Positions 1-7,642 of a stretch of 17,366 nucleotides of DNA are shown here, one piece after another. The stretch spans positions 1 through 17,366 of the forward strand of contig DATBMY010000506.1 of assembly GCA_036554605.1 (NCBI GenBank). The letters run 5' to 3'. Source of the stretch: DATBMY01 sp036554605. GTDB lineage: Bacteria > Acidobacteriota > Blastocatellia > UBA7656. The first letter of the stretch is position 1. Each line of letters starts with the position of its first letter. The position numbers and the translations under genes are program-made. Below the pieces are notes generated by a model, which saw nothing but the letters and a program-made list of their open reading frames with translations, did not search any database and was not told where the DNA came from.

Positions 1-663
1 TCCGGTCATTATAAGCCGATCTTCGCTAAGAGTTATTCGCCCCTCGGGCGTCGCCAGCGTGCAGACTCGCTTTCGAGTGAAAGGTGAGTCGGGCGATGTT
101 TGATGATAGATGCACATCTCGGCGAAATCCGCGAGCCGGTAGGGTCGCAGCGTGAACCGGTACTGCGGTCGCCACAATTCATCCTCGCGCCTTTCAAGCA
201 GCAGGTCATCCATCGAACGACTGATGCGGTAAGCGCGCCCTTCGCGAATCTGCTCTCCGGTCTCATCAAGCAGAAGAGGCTCTACAAAGGAATCTCCGAA
301 ACCTACATCCGCAAGCCATCGCTCATTAAGCTCGACGAGCAAGGCCAGGTGATCGAAGGGGGGACCAAATCCGCCGCTCTCTTTCGCCACTGCGGCCGAA
401 AGCAGTTTCACGTCGAAACCCAGCTCGCCAAGCAACGCCGCGAAAGCCCCGTTCAACTCGTAGCAGAACCCGCCTCGCCTGGCTTCGACAATCTTCGAGA
501 CTATGCGCATTTGATCGAGCACGATCTCGTTTCCCCAGTGTATGTCGAGATTCTCGAACGGCACCAAAAGCATATGCGCGCGGTGAAGCCCTCTCAGAGT
601 TTCGGCCGTCGGCTCAAGCGGCCCCGTGTAATTTATTCGTTTCAGGTAAGCAGTCAGGTCCAT
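1..663 (-). CDS. nat: Arylamine N-acetyltransferase, partial (C-terminus beyond left edge)
   Basis: Transfers an acetyl group from acetyl-CoA to arylamines or hydrazines through a cysteine intermediate; a soluble cytoplasmic enzyme. The reading frame is open for 221 codons from ATG 663 down to base 1 with no stop, so the protein continues outside the window (family members are about 260-280 residues). The catalytic triad is visible at family spacing: Cys67 in RRGGFCYELN, His105 in FDHLALLV and Asp119 in WLADVGFG. The N-terminal LVPFENLDIHWG stretch is also typical. An AGAGAGGAG ribosome site lies 6 bases before the ATG, which supports this start. It diverges from the cysteine synthase gene, with about 180 bases between the two starts. 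The substrate cannot be told from sequence. A plus-strand frame of nearly 200 codons over the same bases is a shadow. Confidence 0.93.
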   Translation of the reverse strand, partial: MDLTAYLKRINYTGPLEPTAETLRGLHRAHMLLVPFENLDIHWGNEIVLDQMRIVSKIVEARRGGFCYELNGAFAALLGELGFDVKLLSAAVAKESGGFGPPFDHLALLVELNERWLADVGFGDSFVEPLLLDETGEQIREGRAYRISRSMDDLLLERREDELWRPQYRFTLRPYRLADFAEMCIYHQTSPDSPFTRKRVCTLATPEGRITLSEDRLIMTG

Positions 664-746
664 ACGGAACTCCTCTCTAAAAGCTTTTAATACCGCCCGC
701 GCTCTTTTTCAAGTACCGCCGCCCGCATCAGGGCGCGCTCTACAAT

Positions 747-775
747 TTGTTTATTCTCCGTCTCTTTGATAGATT
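747..775 (+). promoter_or_regulatory. Possible promoter for the cysteine synthase gene
   Basis: TTGTTT (747-752) and TAGATT (770-775) are separated by 17 bases in the intergenic space between the divergent acetyltransferase and cysteine synthase genes. The match to a sigma-70 type promoter is moderate. Nothing else in the interval identifies a regulator. Confidence 0.3.
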
Positions 776-843
776 AGCGCCGGCCGCCCCGCTCGGGTCA
801 GTTGTTCACAAGCTATAGAAAGGGATGCTGTTTCTTACCACAT

Positions 844-1890
844 ATGATCCAATGGGACCGCAATCGCAAATACGCGAAATCGATACTGAAGTCAATCGGC
901 CATACCCCTCTCGTCAGGCTTAACCGCGTGGCGCGCGACATAAAGCCGGAGATACTGGTCAAGCTCGAATACTACTCGCCGTCAGGTTCGCTCAAGGACC
1001 GCATTTATTTGAATATGATCGAGCGCGCCGAGCGCCGGGGCGAGTTGAAAGAAGGCATGACGATACTTGAATGCTCGACGGGCAACGCAGGTATAGCCTG
1101 TTCCTTTGTTGCCGCGGTGAAAGGCTATCCATGCATCATTGTCATGCCCGAAGGCATGAGTGAAGAGCGCAAGAAGATTGACCTGGCTTACGGCACGGAG
1201 CTTGTCTTTACGCCCGGCGGCGAATCAGATGTCGACCTGGCGCTTGCAAAACTCGAAGAGATACGCGCGAGCGAGCCGGAGAAGTTCTATGTTCCGTCGC
1301 AGTTCGACAACCCTGACAATATACGCGCGCATTACAAGATGACCGGCCCCGAGATATGGGAGCAGGCAGGCGGCAAGATCGACGCCTATGTCGCGACGCA
1401 GGGGACGGGCGGCTCTCTCACCGGCATCGGTCGCTATCTCAAGAAGAAGAGAAAGAAGGTCCGTTTATACGCAGGCGAGCCGGCCGAATGCCCGCTGCTT
1501 TCCAGGCGCGAATGGGGCGAGCATAAGATCGAAGGCATCGGCGACGGTTTTGTCCCTCGCGACCTCGATCTGAGCCTGCTCGACGGCGTCGTGACCATCA
1601 GGTCGGATGAGGCAGTCGAGATGGCCCAGCGCCTCGCGAAAGAGGAAGGGATATTCTGCGGCATCTCGTCGGGAGCAAATGTCGTGGCGGCGTTGAAGGT
1701 CGCAAGCCGCCACCCAAAGATGAAGCGCATCGTGACGATGATATGCGATTCGGGACAGCGCTATTTTTCTACGGAGTTGTGCGGAACCAAAAGCCCTGTC
1801 GAATCCCCGGAGCGCGATCACCCTATCGACGACTACACTCGCGAGCAGCTCGATCAGTATCAATCGAAATGGGAGATCATTGCAGATTGA
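844..1890 (+). CDS. Cysteine synthase family PLP enzyme (CysK/CysM type)
   Basis: A PLP-dependent beta-replacement enzyme that makes cysteine from O-acetylserine (or a related activated serine) and sulfide; cytoplasmic. The 348-residue product has the PLP-binding lysine at about K51 in SPSGSLKDR, the substrate loop STGNAGI at about 78-84, the phosphate-binding GTGGSLTG near 187-194, NPDNIRAHYKMTGPEIW in the middle, and ISSGANV then CDSGQRYFST near the C-terminus. I chose ATG 844 over an upstream TTG at 802 because homology begins just after it; the ribosome site is weak (AAGGGA about 18 bases upstream). The gene converges on the phosphorylase gene, with only 6 bases between the two stop codons. 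CysK, CysM and the CBS-like or sulfocysteine synthase branches cannot be told apart from this reading, so no symbol is given. Confidence 0.93.
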   Translation: MIQWDRNRKYAKSILKSIGHTPLVRLNRVARDIKPEILVKLEYYSPSGSLKDRIYLNMIERAERRGELKEGMTILECSTGNAGIACSFVAAVKGYPCIIVMPEGMSEERKKIDLAYGTELVFTPGGESDVDLALAKLEEIRASEPEKFYVPSQFDNPDNIRAHYKMTGPEIWEQAGGKIDAYVATQGTGGSLTGIGRYLKKKRKKVRLYAGEPAECPLLSRREWGEHKIEGIGDGFVPRDLDLSLLDGVVTIRSDEAVEMAQRLAKEEGIFCGISSGANVVAALKVASRHPKMKRIVTMICDSGQRYFSTELCGTKSPVESPERDHPIDDYTREQLDQYQSKWEIIAD

Positions 1891-1896
1891 GGAATG

Positions 1897-3198
1897 CTAA
1901 TCGAGCACTTCTTTGATCAGCGGGTGTGGATTCACCGCGCCCTCGCCGATATCGTAAGCGTTTCTGATGATGACGGCGGCTTCGGCGGCGCGAGCTTGCT
2001 CGTTGAAATGCATGGTGACGAGCGGAGTCGATTCATCAACGCGGTCCCCGATCCTGGCTTCAATTTCAAGCCCGACGCTCAGGTCAACCGGCGTATCGAG
2101 CCTGAGCCGCCCGGCCCCCAGCTTCATCGAGGCATGTCCTATCGCCTCCGCGTCTATCGCACGTATATAACCCGGGCGCGCGGGGAATATCTTTTCGCTA
2201 TGACGCGCGCGCGGAAGCAGATCGTAGTCGTCAAGCGCGCTCGGGTCGCCTGATTGAGCCTCTATAATCTCGCGCATCTTTTCAAGCGCCGCCCCGGACA
2301 TAATCATTTCATCGTATAGCCGGGCGCCCGACAGATCGTCCCCGGCGGCGCGCCCAAGAACAAGCATCCGCGCCGAAAGCCGGCGGCAAAGCGAAAGGAA
2401 ATCTTCGGGGCCTCGGCCCTTCAGCGCTTCAAAGGCTTCGATGACTTCGAGCGAATTGCCCACTGCGCGGCCGAGAGGCTGATTCATATCGGTGATGAAG
2501 GCGGCGGCCGCTTTGCTCATACCGCGCGCGATCCTGATCATCAACTCGGCCAGCGCTCGCGCTTCCTCGACGGTCTTCAAGAATGCGCCGCTGCCCACCT
2601 TCACGTCGAGCACGAGGCCTGATATTCCCTCAGCCATCTTTTTGCTCATGATCGAGGCCGCCATCAGCGGCCGGCAGGGCACGGTGGCCGTCACGTCGCG
2701 CAGGGCGTAGAGCTTCTTATCGGCCGGCGCTATCTCGGCCGTCTGCCCTATGAGCGCGGCCCCGACTCTTTCGAGCGTGGCGCGAAACTCCGCAAGCGAC
2801 AGGTCGGTTCGAAATCCGGGTATCGAGTCCAGCTTGTCGAGCGTGCCGCCTGAATGGGCCAGGGCGCGACCCGAAATCATCGGCACGAGTACCCCGGCGG
2901 CCGCGACCGCCGGCGCGACAACCAGCGATGTTTTATCGCCTACGCCGCCGGTCGAATGCTTATCTACGCGAGGGCCGAGGTCCGAATAATCGAGCACCTT
3001 GCCCGAGCGAAGCATGACGTCGGTCAGCGCGAGCGCCTCTTCGTCGGTCATGCCGCGCAGGTATACGGCCATAAGCAGAGCCGACATCTGGTAGTCGGCT
3101 ACCTCGCCCGAAGTGTAGCCGGCGATCATGAACTCTATTTCTTCGCGCGAAAGCGCCTGCCCGTCGCGCTTCTTTGCAATGATGTCGACCGCTCGCAT
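1897..3198 (-). CDS. Thymidine / pyrimidine-nucleoside phosphorylase
   Basis: Cleaves thymidine (and possibly uridine or deoxyuridine) with phosphate to free base plus (deoxy)ribose-1-phosphate in cytoplasmic pyrimidine salvage. The 433-residue product starts MRAVDIIAKKRDG and carries KHSTGGVGDKTS at about 80-91, then SGRALAHSGGTLDKLDSIPG at about 109-128, a close relative of the family signature. Length fits DeoA and Pdp. ATG 3198 is chosen because family homology begins there; the open frame extends upstream to 3297 but overlaps the end of ispF. It is the last gene of the yacL-ispD-ispF group, 31 bases after ispF, so it is probably co-transcribed. Whether it is a strict thymidine phosphorylase or the broader pyrimidine enzyme is not decided here. 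Confidence 0.94.
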   Translation of the reverse strand: MRAVDIIAKKRDGQALSREEIEFMIAGYTSGEVADYQMSALLMAVYLRGMTDEEALALTDVMLRSGKVLDYSDLGPRVDKHSTGGVGDKTSLVVAPAVAAAGVLVPMISGRALAHSGGTLDKLDSIPGFRTDLSLAEFRATLERVGAALIGQTAEIAPADKKLYALRDVTATVPCRPLMAASIMSKKMAEGISGLVLDVKVGSGAFLKTVEEARALAELMIRIARGMSKAAAAFITDMNQPLGRAVGNSLEVIEAFEALKGRGPEDFLSLCRRLSARMLVLGRAAGDDLSGARLYDEMIMSGAALEKMREIIEAQSGDPSALDDYDLLPRARHSEKIFPARPGYIRAIDAEAIGHASMKLGAGRLRLDTPVDLSVGLEIEARIGDRVDESTPLVTMHFNEQARAAEAAVIIRNAYDIGEGAVNPHPLIKEVLD

Positions 3199-3229
3199 GG
3201 CAAGAGTCCCGGTCCGCGCTGCCCGCGCT

Positions 3230-3718
3230 CTATGAAGAATAAGTGAGCATGGCGACGGCCTGCGCCGCCATTGCTTCGCCCCGGCCGATTGATTCAAGCC
3301 CTTCGCCTGTCTTCGCTTTTACGCTCACCTGCTCTATAGTTACGCCGAGGCGCGCGGCTAGATGCTCGCGCATACGCGGGATATAGGGCGCGAGCTTCGG
3401 CCGCTCGGCCATAATCGTCGCGTCGATGTTTGCGACCCGGTAGCCTCGCGCGGTTAACAGGTCGGCAACGCGGGCGAGCATATCGAGGCTCGACGCGCCT
3501 TTGAATCGCTCGTCGCTATCGGGAAAGTGTGAGCCGATGTCACCGAGCGCGGCCGCGCCCAGCAGCGCGTCGCATACGGCGTGCGTAAGCACGTCGCTAT
3601 CGGAATGGCCCAGCAAGCCTTTCTCGAACTCGACCTCCACACCTCCCAGTATGAGCTTTCGCCCCTCGACCAACCGGTGTATGTCAAAGCCTGTTCCTAT
3701 GCGGCTCGCTTCACTCAT
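3230..3718 (-). CDS. ispF: 2-C-methyl-D-erythritol 2,4-cyclodiphosphate synthase
   Basis: Fifth step of the MEP isoprenoid pathway: cyclises CDP-methylerythritol 2-phosphate to the 2,4-cyclodiphosphate with loss of CMP; a cytoplasmic trimer in characterised members. The product is 162 residues, the usual length. Zinc ligands Asp12 and His14 (GFDIH) and His46 (SDSDVLTHAVCDALLG) are all present, as are ALGDIGSHFPD and the C-terminal KAKTGEGLESIGRGEA block. ATG 3718 is used; no good ribosome site precedes it, so translation may depend on coupling with ispD, which ends 40 bases upstream. The ispD-ispF pairing supports both assignments. Confidence 0.97.
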   Translation of the reverse strand: MSEASRIGTGFDIHRLVEGRKLILGGVEVEFEKGLLGHSDSDVLTHAVCDALLGAAALGDIGSHFPDSDERFKGASSLDMLARVADLLTARGYRVANIDATIMAERPKLAPYIPRMREHLAARLGVTIEQVSVKAKTGEGLESIGRGEAMAAQAVAMLTYSS

Positions 3719-3758
3719 ATCAAGAGGAGTTTAACCCAGCGCGGATTGATGAGGCCAA

Positions 3759-4463
3759 CTATTGCTCGAAGAATTCTCTATTGATAACCTCCGCGATCTT
3801 CAAGTCGAAAGGGCGGGTAATCTTGATGTTTATCTGAGAGCCTTCGATCACGGAAACGCGCTTGCCTATGCGCTCGACAAGCTGCGAATCGTCGGTGGCC
3901 ATAAAGCCGTCGGCATAGGCGCGCTCGTAAGCCTCGCGTATCACCGTGTAATGAAAAGCCTGCGGCGTCTGGGCATAGTATATGCGGCGGCGATCAAGCG
4001 TGCGCTGTACGCGGCCCGAGCGGACCTGCTTGATCGTATCGGTCGCGGCCAGCGCCATGACGGCCGCGCCGGTCCGGGCGGCGCGCTCGACTACGGTGTT
4101 TATCTCGTCAGGTTTGACGAATGGCCGCGCCGCGTCGTGCACGGCTATGACGGCGGCCTCTTCGGCCTTGATGACCTGGAGCCCGCGATAGACCGAGTCC
4201 TGCCGCTCCGGGCCGCCCGCGACCACGCGCGTGATCTTTTTGAGGTTATGGCGGGAGATCAATCCGAGCACTTCCGACGTGAGGTTCGGTTGCAGGACCA
4301 GTATGATCCGGTCAATCGCCGCGCACTCTTCGAAGCGACTGAGCGTATGAACGATGAGCGGGGTGCCGCCCAGCTCAAGCATCTGTTTTGCGCGGTCCGC
4401 GTGCATGCGCGAGCCGATGCCCGCGGCGGGGATTATCGCTATGTTAAGCCCGTGACTGGTCAC
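3759..4463 (-). CDS. ispD: 2-C-methyl-D-erythritol 4-phosphate cytidylyltransferase
   Basis: Third step of the MEP pathway: joins CTP and methylerythritol 4-phosphate to give CDP-methylerythritol. The 234-residue product opens with the nucleotide-binding IIPAAGIGSRM (Arg19) and RAKQM (Lys26). It continues with VAGGPERQDSVYRGL, AVHDAARPFV, YAQTPQAF and TDDSQLVE, all characteristic of IspD. The start is GTG at 4463, which overlaps the TGA of the upstream PIN/TRAM gene (GTGA, four bases shared), so translation is probably coupled. A 291-codon frame on the opposite strand of this gene is a shadow. Confidence 0.97.
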   Translation of the reverse strand: MTSHGLNIAIIPAAGIGSRMHADRAKQMLELGGTPLIVHTLSRFEECAAIDRIILVLQPNLTSEVLGLISRHNLKKITRVVAGGPERQDSVYRGLQVIKAEEAAVIAVHDAARPFVKPDEINTVVERAARTGAAVMALAATDTIKQVRSGRVQRTLDRRRIYYAQTPQAFHYTVIREAYERAYADGFMATDDSQLVERIGKRVSVIEGSQINIKITRPFDLKIAEVINREFFEQ

Positions 4464-5506
4464 TGCGCGGCCGAATTCTGTCGCGGGTTACTTGACGCGC
4501 GGCCGTCTTCGCTGTACCGGCCGAATATCATCTTGCCCGCCGTAGTTTGCAGCACGCTTGTAACGGACACGTCGATATTCTTGCCGATCATGCGGCGGGC
4601 GTTATCGACGACGACCATCGTGCCGTCGTCTAGGTAGGCGACTCCCTGATTATACTCTTTGCCTTCCTTGAGCACGAAGACGCGCATGATCTCGCCGGGC
4701 AGGACGACCGGCTTCAGCGCATTGGCAAGCTCGTTTATATTGAGCACGGAGACGCCGCGCAGCTGGGCGACTTTGTTGAGGTTGAAGTCGTTGGTTACTA
4801 TCTTGCCTTCGATCTGCTTGGCAAGCTCTATGAGCTTGTGGTCGACTTCGCGAACGTCCGGGAAATCGGCTTCGCTGATTATTATCTCGTAGCTGCCCTT
4901 CTTCTTCTGGAGCCGCTGCAATATGTCGAGGCCGCGGCGGCCGCGGTTGCGCTTTATGGAGTCTGCGCTGTCGGCGATCTGCTGCAACTCTCTGAGCACG
5001 AACTGAGGTATGACGAGCGTGCCCGACAGAAAGCCCGTTTCGGCGATATCGGCCACGCGGCCATCGATTATGACCGACGTGTCGAGTATTAGCGAATGAG
5101 TCTTTCCAGTACCCTTCTCTACGAATATTCCTCCGAGCGCTGCGAGGTCAAGATAATCGCCTTTGACCGCGCCTACTACTAATCCGACATATCCCATGAA
5201 CAACGTCAGCGTGAGTGTTAGAAAAGATTTGAACTGCGGTGTGATACCTTCAGCGCTCTGCGCGGAAATGATCCAGCTAATTAAAGTGGCTCCTATGATC
5301 CCCAGAACTGACCCGACCGCCCCGCCTATAAGGGTCTTTAGCGTGGCCTTGCGGACGCGGGTCTCAAAGAAAATAATCGCCACGGCAATTACCGCACCTA
5401 CCAGGGCCGATGTAATCTCGTCATTATTAAATGGCCTCAGGTAGTAACTTGCACCCACGAGCGTCGCTACAAAGACGATACGAATAAGTGTCATGTCGAA
5501 TCGCAT
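4460..5506 (-). CDS. Membrane-anchored PIN and TRAM domain protein (YacL-like)
   Basis: The 348-residue product has four hydrophobic segments in the first 115 residues (about 7-23, 33-47, 59-80 and 95-114). A PIN nuclease domain then starts at LILDTSVIIDGR (Asp142), with IVTNDFNLN as the later acidic motif, and a C-terminal TRAM-like RNA-binding region follows at roughly 285-340. This is the YacL architecture; PIN domains of this type are predicted RNases, and I know of no settled function. ATG 5506 has a strong GGAGG four bases after a hairpin-rich leader and sits just before the first membrane helix, so I prefer it to the upstream start at 5638. It shares four bases with ispD. In Bacillus subtilis the order is radA-disA-yacL-ispD-ispF; here no disA is seen. 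Confidence 0.9.
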   Translation of the reverse strand: MRFDMTLIRIVFVATLVGASYYLRPFNNDEITSALVGAVIAVAIIFFETRVRKATLKTLIGGAVGSVLGIIGATLISWIISAQSAEGITPQFKSFLTLTLTLFMGYVGLVVGAVKGDYLDLAALGGIFVEKGTGKTHSLILDTSVIIDGRVADIAETGFLSGTLVIPQFVLRELQQIADSADSIKRNRGRRGLDILQRLQKKKGSYEIIISEADFPDVREVDHKLIELAKQIEGKIVTNDFNLNKVAQLRGVSVLNINELANALKPVVLPGEIMRVFVLKEGKEYNQGVAYLDDGTMVVVDNARRMIGKNIDVSVTSVLQTTAGKMIFGRYSEDGRASSNPRQNSAAQ

Positions 5507-5815
5507 ATAACCTCCGTACGTCTTATCTATCGCCCGAGCCGTTCCTGCTGTACGACGCTGCGAATAGTTAAGATAAGTTGTAAAAGATCTGCCCGCGTAC
5601 AGAATACCGCGAGAGCGACCGTGGTACAGGCGGGTCACACGGGAGACTACATCTCGACCTGTACTGCTTGTCTGACTTCGACCCGAACCGAGAGGAAGAG
5701 GCCGGTCCGGGGCGGCTTTCAGGCCAGTTGAAACTATTAGCGAACTTTTGGCCCGGCGGGCGCCGCTTGCCTACAGACTTTCGGTCGCGTCGGGGGCAGG
5801 CCCCGAGCGGCAATC
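5507..5815 (-). other. Long hairpin-rich leader before the yacL-like gene
   Basis: About 300 bases without a convincing gene lie between a TATAAT box (5816-5821, minus) and the yacL-like start. Perfect inverted repeats include: 5624-5630 with 5658-5664 (seven pairs, GTACAGG/CCTGTAC) enclosing a nested GAGA/TCTC hairpin (5643-5655); 5522-5528 with 5571-5577 (CTTATCT/AGATAAG), ending seven bases before the GGAGG; and TCGGGG/CCCCGA (5790-5806) nested in GCCGC/GCGGC (5762-5811). I do not recognise a named riboswitch or RNA family. Pairing is seen in the sequence; a regulatory role is inference. Confidence 0.4.
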
Positions 5816-5821
5816 ATTATA
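5816..5821 (-). promoter_or_regulatory. TATAAT -10 box, likely promoter of the yacL-ispD-ispF-phosphorylase operon
   Basis: A perfect TATAAT reads on the minus strand about 310 bases before the yacL-like ATG. No good -35 hexamer sits 16-18 bases upstream (ATAGCA at 17), so it is either weak or activator-dependent. Confidence 0.4.
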
Positions 5822-5959
5822 GCTGAAGTTGCGAGATTTGCTATCTAGTTTTGACGTATGCCTCCGGCAGCCGAGTTCCGCAATATGTCAGCAGAGGGCT
5901 GACAAGTTTTGTAACCCCAAGAAAGAGGCGCGCCGGGAATTATCGAAAATAGACTATTT

Positions 5960-6157
5960 ACGGCTACCTGTGTGGGGCAGAGCGAGTGGCACGAGCATTG
6001 CCAATTGGATTGGCGTAGCTTTAAAAAGTTACGCGGTGGCCGAGGGAATGGGGGCTCCGTCGGCCATCGCAAAACTGAGAGAAGCGACAGACAAAGCAAC
6101 ACAAAAGCTGAAGGGGATGAGGCAACGGGGGCTGCATCATCCCCTTCGGTATTTTTT
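5960..6157 (+). ncRNA. Candidate structured small RNA ending in a strong terminator
   Basis: Four hairpins follow one another on the plus strand: TGGCA/TGCCA with a seven-base loop (about 5988-6004); a nine-pair stem with loop TAAA at 6013-6034 (one G-T pair); TGGCCGA/TCGGCCA around 6037-6066; and an 11-pair terminator stem at 6110-6147 followed by six T. The interval between radA and yacL otherwise holds no convincing gene; the long frames here are poor in coding character and run through the terminator. The 5' end is not defined because I see no good plus-strand promoter. I tried to match 6S, SRP, RNase P and tmRNA landmarks and found none. Hairpins alone could equally form on the minus strand. 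Confidence 0.3.
6110..6157. terminator. Strong, probably two-way terminator after radA
   Basis: GAAGGGGATGA (6110-6120) pairs perfectly with TCATCCCCTTC (6137-6147) across a 16-base loop. On the plus strand it is followed by GGTA and six T (6152-6157); on the minus strand it is followed by AGCTTTTG. It lies 25 bases after the radA stop, so it can end radA transcripts as well as a plus-strand transcript from the intergenic region. Confidence 0.75.
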
Positions 6158-6181
6158 CCGCGCACCTCTTGATTAACTCGA

Positions 6182-7561
6182 TCAAAAGAGCGCATCGAGC
6201 GCATCGGAAACATTTCTGACGCCGATCACCTCTATCGCGTCATCGTACTCAAGCCCCGCGAGGTTGCCCTGCGGGATGACGCAGCGGCGGAAACCCATCG
6301 CGCAGGCTTCACGCACGCGGGCCGATGCCTGGCTCGTGGCGCGAACTTCGCCCGCAAGCCCCACCTCGCCGAACATTGCGGCGCGCTCCTCTATAGGGAT
6401 ATTACGAAAGCTCGATGCTATCGCGGTGACTATGCCGAGGTCGGCGGCCGGCTCGTCTATCGCGATGCCGCCGGCGACATTTACGAAAACGTCCTCGCCA
6501 AGAATATTGAGCCCGACGCGCTTTTCAAGCATCGCCATTAGCAGCGCGACGCGGTTCGTATCGACACCCTGCGTCATGCGGCGTGCCGTCGCAAAGCGCG
6601 TAGAGGTGACCAGCGCCTGAAGCTCTACGAGCATGGGGCGCGTTCCTTCCATGCAGACGGTAACGGCGGAGCCCGACACGCCGACCGGCCTCTCGTTAAG
6701 AAAGAGACCCGAAGGATTCGCCACCGGCACAAGCCCGCGGCCGGTCATCTCGAAAATGCCGACTTCGTTTGCCGCGCCGAAGCGATTCTTGACCGCGCGG
6801 ATTATGCGGTGGTTATGATGACGCTCGCCTTCGAAGTAAAGCACCGTATCTACGATGTGCTCGAGCGCCTTCGGCCCGGCAATCGCGCCCTCTTTCGTGA
6901 CGTGGCCTATGAGGAATACGGGCACGGTGCGATTCTTCGCAAGCATCAGGAATTGCCCGGCGACTTCGCGCACTTGGGAGACCGACCCCGGCGCGCTCTC
7001 AATTTTCATGGAAAAGACGGTCTGGACCGAATCGACGACGATAACCTCGGGGCTGAGGCGATCAATCTCCTCGAATATGCGCTCGAGACATGTCTCCGGC
7101 AGCAGATAGAGCCCCTTCGGATTGATCCCGAGCCGCTCGCCGCGCAGCTTGATCTGCCGCTCGCTCTCTTCGCCGGAAACATATAGCACGGTGCCAAAGC
7201 TGTTCGACAGCTTGTCGGAGACCTCCAGCAAAAGCGTCGACTTGCCGATGCCGGGATCGCCGCCTATCAATACGAGCGAGCCGGGAACTATCCCGCCCCC
7301 GAGCACGCGGTCGAACTCTTCTATGCCGGACGACTGGCGCGAATCGTCCTGGCTTTCGATCTCCTGATAGGCGAGCGGCGTAACGGCGCGCATGCGAAAC
7401 AGCCCGCCTCGGGGGCTCGCCTCGCGCGCGGCCGTAGCCGCCTTCTCTTCGACCAGTGAATTCCATTCGCCGCAATCGGGACACTTGCCCATCCAGCGGG
7501 GCTGCTGCGCGCCGCACTGCTGGCACGCATAGACTGCTCTCGGGCCGCGTGATTTTGCCAT
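6182..7561 (-). CDS. radA: DNA repair protein RadA (Sms)
   Basis: RecA-like ATPase that helps process recombination intermediates and branch migration; cytoplasmic, DNA-bound. The 459-residue product shows the family layout. A C4 zinc finger (Cys13, 16, 27, 30) is followed by a RecA-type ATPase with Walker A GGDPGIGKST at about 100-109 and VIVVDSVQT as Walker B. The RadA-specific KNRFG motif is at 258-262, and a C-terminal Lon-protease-like domain contains DVFVNVAGGIAIDEPAADLG. ATG 7561 has AAGGAAAAGC just upstream. It is read in the same direction as the CPBP-type gene, 81 bases downstream of it, with its own candidate promoter. Shadow frames on both strands are ignored. Confidence 0.97.
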   Translation of the reverse strand: MAKSRGPRAVYACQQCGAQQPRWMGKCPDCGEWNSLVEEKAATAAREASPRGGLFRMRAVTPLAYQEIESQDDSRQSSGIEEFDRVLGGGIVPGSLVLIGGDPGIGKSTLLLEVSDKLSNSFGTVLYVSGEESERQIKLRGERLGINPKGLYLLPETCLERIFEEIDRLSPEVIVVDSVQTVFSMKIESAPGSVSQVREVAGQFLMLAKNRTVPVFLIGHVTKEGAIAGPKALEHIVDTVLYFEGERHHNHRIIRAVKNRFGAANEVGIFEMTGRGLVPVANPSGLFLNERPVGVSGSAVTVCMEGTRPMLVELQALVTSTRFATARRMTQGVDTNRVALLMAMLEKRVGLNILGEDVFVNVAGGIAIDEPAADLGIVTAIASSFRNIPIEERAAMFGEVGLAGEVRATSQASARVREACAMGFRRCVIPQGNLAGLEYDDAIEVIGVRNVSDALDALF

Positions 7562-7610
7562 GCTTTTCCTTCAACTCTGTAGTGGAGATCGGGGTTTCTC
7601 CGATAGCATT

Positions 7611-7640
7611 AGTATGATTGATGGCCAGCGCGCTTATCAA
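7611..7640 (-). promoter_or_regulatory. Candidate radA promoter
   Basis: On the minus strand TTGATA (7640-7635) is followed after 18 bases by CATACT (7616-7611), about 50 bases before the radA ATG. A small hairpin (ATCGG/CCGAT) lies between this site and the gene. Confidence 0.4.
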
Positions 7641-7642
7641 GC

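Noticed and set aside
100..690. 196-codon plus-strand frame
   Set aside because: Shadow of the acetyltransferase on the minus strand, which carries the complete Cys-His-Asp triad.
1890..1897. Terminator between the convergent cysteine synthase and phosphorylase genes
   Set aside because: Only six bases separate the stops and no hairpin with a T run is visible nearby.
3762..4637. 291-codon plus-strand frame
   Set aside because: Lies antisense to ispD and the end of the yacL-like gene; no recognisable protein features.
5829..6213. Overlapping frames of about 115-122 codons on both strands between yacL and radA
   Set aside because: They read through a strong terminator, start at weak codons and have no protein-like pattern; the hairpins better explain the sequence.
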